From Maribacter sp. PR1 (lineage in GTDB: Bacteria; Bacteroidota; Bacteroidia; Flavobacteriales; Flavobacteriaceae), in assembly GCF_028464145.1 (NCBI RefSeq), contig NZ_JAQPCG010000005.1:1-64000 (forward strand): DNA of 64,000 bases, given 5' to 3'. The position numbers and the translations under genes are program-made. A model generated the notes under the pieces. That model ran no database searches. It was not told the origin of the DNA and saw nothing but the letters and a program-made list of their open reading frames with translations. This document shows positions 61,567-64,000 of the stretch, in pieces. Position 1 is the stretch's first letter. Each line of letters starts with the position of its first letter.

Positions 61567-62994
61567 ATGAAGATATTTTTGTGGTTTATTTCTCTTTGTT
61601 TGCTCATCAGCAATTCATCGCTCGCCCAAACCCATCAAAAAAACAGGGTCATTATCCTAACGGATATTGAAGCCGATCCAGATGATACGCAGTCCTTGGT
61701 GCGTTTGCTGCTCTATTCCAATCAAATCGATATCAAGGGGCTGGTGGCCACCACCTCATGCTGGATGCAAAACAAAATAAATCCCGAGTCCATTGCCAGG
61801 GTAATCCGAGGGTATGGAAAAGTACAGCCCAACCTTCTCAAGCACGAATCTGGCTATCCTGAATCGGAAGCCTTGTTGTCCTTGATCAAAAAAGGACTTC
61901 CGGTGTACGGTATGGACGGTGTAGGCCACGGTAAAGATTCTGAGGGTTCCGATTGGATCATTAAGGTCTTGGAAGAAAAGGATGATCGTCCCTTATGGAT
62001 TTCGGTTTGGGGCGGGGTAAATACCCTGGCGCAATCCCTCCATAAAATAAAACAAACGAAAAGTAAGAGCGAAGCCCAACGGATGATCTCAAAACTGAGG
62101 GTGTATACCATTTCCGATCAGGATGACAGCGGCCTTTGGATACGCAATACGTTTCCCGAGCTTTTTTATATTGTTTCCCCTGGAGATCACTATGCCTCGG
62201 CGACTTGGACGGGAATCAATACGTATATCAACGGAATCGATAACCGTAGCATAAGCAATGCGTGGATTGCCGAAAATATTCAGCAGAACCATGGGCCTTT
62301 AGGTGCGGAATATCCCGATGTGGCTTGGGGCATGGAAGGGGATACCCCGGCGTTTTTGTCCCTGATACCCAACGGACTTAACACACCCAAACATCCGGAA
62401 TGGGGGGCATGGGGCGGTCGATATGCGCTCTACAAACCGGAATTTGACAAGACCAAAAAAGGAACTTCGGTGGTAACCATTGCTCCCGAGACCCGGGCTA
62501 TTTGGACGAATGTTGATGATACGTACACGCCTTATGTTCCCCAAGAATATGGGAGAACCGTAAAAAGAGATACCCTTACCTTCAAGAATAATAAGGCCAC
62601 CCTATGGCGGTGGCGGGATGATTTTCAAAATGATTTTGCCGCCCGTATGGACTGGTGTTTGATGACGTATAAGGAGGCGAATCATCCACCGGTGCCCGGT
62701 CTGACCCATCCTGAGGAGTTTACCGTAAAATCGGGCGAAGCTTTTAGTCTGGATGCTTTTAAATCCACCGACCCTGATGGGGATAACCTGAGTTATTTAT
62801 GGTTCCACTATCCGGAGGAAAGTACCTATCAAAAGGAAATCTATATGGGGGCGGAGAATGTTCATATCGTGAACCTTACGGCGCCTGAAGTGGATAAAAA
62901 GGAAACCCTTCATTTTATTTTGAAGCTCTCCGATAAAGGCAGCCCTTCCTTAACAAGATACAAACGCGTTATCGTTACCGTTGTACCTGAATAG
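61567..62994 (+). CDS. DUF1593 protein, paralogue of the gene at 37.6 kb
   Basis: A 475-residue exported protein (signal peptide 1-20, ending SSLAQ). The nucleoside hydrolase-like DUF1593 domain has the metal loop LTDIEADPDDTQSLVRLLLYS and SVWGGVNTLAQSL. The ending SDKGSPSLTRYKRVIVTVVP closes an Ig-like C-terminal domain, with a late segment HPPVPGLTHPEEFTVKSGEAFSLDA. Domain order and ending match the earlier paralogue, although overall identity is moderate. Composition is richer in G+C than the adjoining island, so it belongs to the resident chromosome. Confidence 0.85.
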   Translation: MKIFLWFISLCLLISNSSLAQTHQKNRVIILTDIEADPDDTQSLVRLLLYSNQIDIKGLVATTSCWMQNKINPESIARVIRGYGKVQPNLLKHESGYPESEALLSLIKKGLPVYGMDGVGHGKDSEGSDWIIKVLEEKDDRPLWISVWGGVNTLAQSLHKIKQTKSKSEAQRMISKLRVYTISDQDDSGLWIRNTFPELFYIVSPGDHYASATWTGINTYINGIDNRSISNAWIAENIQQNHGPLGAEYPDVAWGMEGDTPAFLSLIPNGLNTPKHPEWGAWGGRYALYKPEFDKTKKGTSVVTIAPETRAIWTNVDDTYTPYVPQEYGRTVKRDTLTFKNNKATLWRWRDDFQNDFAARMDWCLMTYKEANHPPVPGLTHPEEFTVKSGEAFSLDAFKSTDPDGDNLSYLWFHYPEESTYQKEIYMGAENVHIVNLTAPEVDKKETLHFILKLSDKGSPSLTRYKRVIVTVVPE

Positions 62995-63154
62995 CAGGTA
63001 TGGCCACATTTGCATTGGAGTAGTACCATAGTGCTGTAAATGCTATCCCTTTCTAATCATACCTATATGTCGGACTTGGTTGAAAAAACCGCTCGAGACA
63101 ACCTTTTTAAGCTATTTTGCGTCTATCCATATGAATAGTAGGTAATGCTATACA

Positions 63155-63523
63155 ATGGATAAATCTAAAATCGTCAAAATAGCAACCATCATCGGTTCCA
63201 TACTTCTTGTTATTATGGCCATTTTTCATATCAGTGGCATTGGATATGTAAACAACCTTGTGCAGCAATCAAATACTGAACTCATTGTAAAGACTATTTT
63301 TCCGGTGTTATTTGCACATCCGTCCGTTCAACTTTTTGGATTTGCTGGATTGGGGATTTGGACACTCTTTAGTGGAAATGGAATTAAAAATTCATTACTC
63401 TTTATAGCGGTTATGGTATGTATAGATGCTGCTTTTGCATTCTATTTAGGGGCTGCTGTCCCCGGTGTTCTCTTGATGTTTGCTGCTTTTACTTTTGGTA
63501 TTGGGGCAGTCAAGGCAAAATAA
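63155..63523 (+). CDS. Small membrane protein of unknown function
   Basis: A 122-residue protein with four likely membrane helices (about 9-28, 45-65, 66-85 and 95-118). There is a short N-terminal charged start and no other motif. Four-helix proteins of this size are common and varied in flavobacteria, and no family is assigned. It converges with the AraC gene 23 bases away. Confidence 0.6.
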   Translation: MDKSKIVKIATIIGSILLVIMAIFHISGIGYVNNLVQQSNTELIVKTIFPVLFAHPSVQLFGFAGLGIWTLFSGNGIKNSLLFIAVMVCIDAAFAFYLGAAVPGVLLMFAAFTFGIGAVKAK

Positions 63524-63546
63524 ATACCAGTTGTCAAAAAACAAAA

Positions 63547-64000
63547 TCACCCTTTCCTAAACTCCCCAGGCGCTACGCCCACCCGGTTTTTAAAAAGTCG
63601 GCTAAAATAGGCGGGGTCGTTAAAGTTGAGGAAGTAGGCCACCTCGGCAATGGAGTAGGAGGTGTTCAACAGGTATTTTTTGGCTTCGGCAATAGTAAAG
63701 TCTTGCACCACTTTTAAGGCAGAGGTTCCCGCCACGGTATGGCATACCCGGTTGAGGTGGGTCTGGGTAATACCGAGTTTTTTAGCAAAGGTTTTGATGC
63801 TGGGCAGGTCTTGGGCATGTTGCCGAATGAGTTCCTGAAACTGTTGAAAATAGGCCAGGTTGCGGTTGTTGGTGAATAAATCGGCCGTTCGGGTCCTAAA
63901 CTTTTCGCGATACAGTTCCAGGTAGAGCATTTCAAAATAGGTCTTGAGGGCCAAAAGTTTTTCGGGCGCATTGTCAAAAATCTCTTGCTGAATCTTGTCC
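63547..64000 (-). CDS. AraC-family regulator, cut by the window edge
   Basis: The frame is open through the right edge (residues DKIQQEIFDN precede the visible part), so the N-terminal sensor half is outside the window. The visible 151 codons hold the AraC double HTH: SIKTFAKKLGITQTHLNRVCH, then SIAEVAYFLNFNDPAYFSRLFKNRVG, and end VAPGEFRKG. An internal TTG at 63954 is not the true start. Its 3' end has a decayed duplicate at 61389-61455. Confidence 0.88.
   Translation of the reverse strand, partial: DKIQQEIFDNAPEKLLALKTYFEMLYLELYREKFRTRTADLFTNNRNLAYFQQFQELIRQHAQDLPSIKTFAKKLGITQTHLNRVCHTVAGTSALKVVQDFTIAEAKKYLLNTSYSIAEVAYFLNFNDPAYFSRLFKNRVGVAPGEFRKG

Overview
The window reads as chromosomal DNA of a marine-type Bacteroidota, most likely a flavobacterium. 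It has SusC/SusD outer-membrane uptake genes, a FecI/FecR-type regulatory pair, a one-protein hybrid two-component regulator with an AraC output, several signal-peptide lipoproteins, a sulfatase, and an A+T-rich composition. No species is named because nothing here is diagnostic. There is no rRNA gene, no intact tRNA and no CRISPR array.

Layout. 1-2.7 kb: the 3' end of a group II intron, a HAD phosphatase-like gene, an XRE repressor and a HEPN-domain protein. 3.2-11.6 kb: a sulfated-glycan uptake locus (ECF sigma, FecR anti-sigma, SusC with STN domain, SusD, sulfatase). 11.6-19.3 kb: an A+T-rich accessory island. It holds a thymidylate synthase-family enzyme with an Asp where thymidylate synthases have Asn (the dCMP-specificity signature), translationally coupled to a membrane-anchored dUTPase/dCTP-deaminase-like protein and divergent from a cytidine deaminase. 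Next come a nucleoside deoxyribosyltransferase-like protein, an unknown protein and a SIR2-family protein. The island ends in two short tRNA 3'-end-like fragments, each followed by its own terminator. 19.3-25.7 kb: a LacI-controlled ribose/nucleoside/ADP-ribose scavenging operon with a clear operator palindrome. 26.2-35 kb: a hybrid two-component regulator, a TIG/beta-helix lipoprotein, a membrane protein, an amidohydrolase and a serine beta-lactamase-like hydrolase. 35.4-41.2 kb: an orphan histidine kinase, a DUF1593 protein, DUF4202, the siroheme N-domain enzyme and a DUF7009 protein.

41.2-55.4 kb is a more G+C-rich catabolic cluster for hydroxycinnamates. It encodes an acyl-CoA dehydrogenase, AraC regulator, SDR dehydrogenase, enoyl-CoA hydratase, DUF3237 protein, feruloyl-CoA synthase-like ligase, aromatic-acid MFS transporter, amidohydrolase of the beta-ketoacyl-CoA hydrolase type, secreted alpha/beta hydrolase, and a Rieske oxygenase plus reductase resembling vanillate O-demethylase. 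Together they would import ferulate or coumarate, activate it, shorten the side chain by two carbons and O-demethylate the resulting vanillate. Copies of one palindromic intergenic repeat family lie between these genes and in 39.9-40.7 kb, and I saw none in the first 39 kb. One block of copies flanks a small GIY-YIG nuclease gene in inverted orientation.

55.9-61.3 kb is a second A+T-rich defence-like island (AbiGi-family protein, Mrr-like endonuclease, and a three-gene ABC-ATPase system of nuclease, small middle component and SMC/Rad50-like ATPase). It is followed by a decayed AraC 3' end, a second DUF1593 gene, a small membrane protein and an AraC gene cut by the window edge.

The best candidates for undescribed biology are the nucleotide-enzyme trio at 12.6-14.9 kb and the GIY-YIG nuclease nested in the repeat family.
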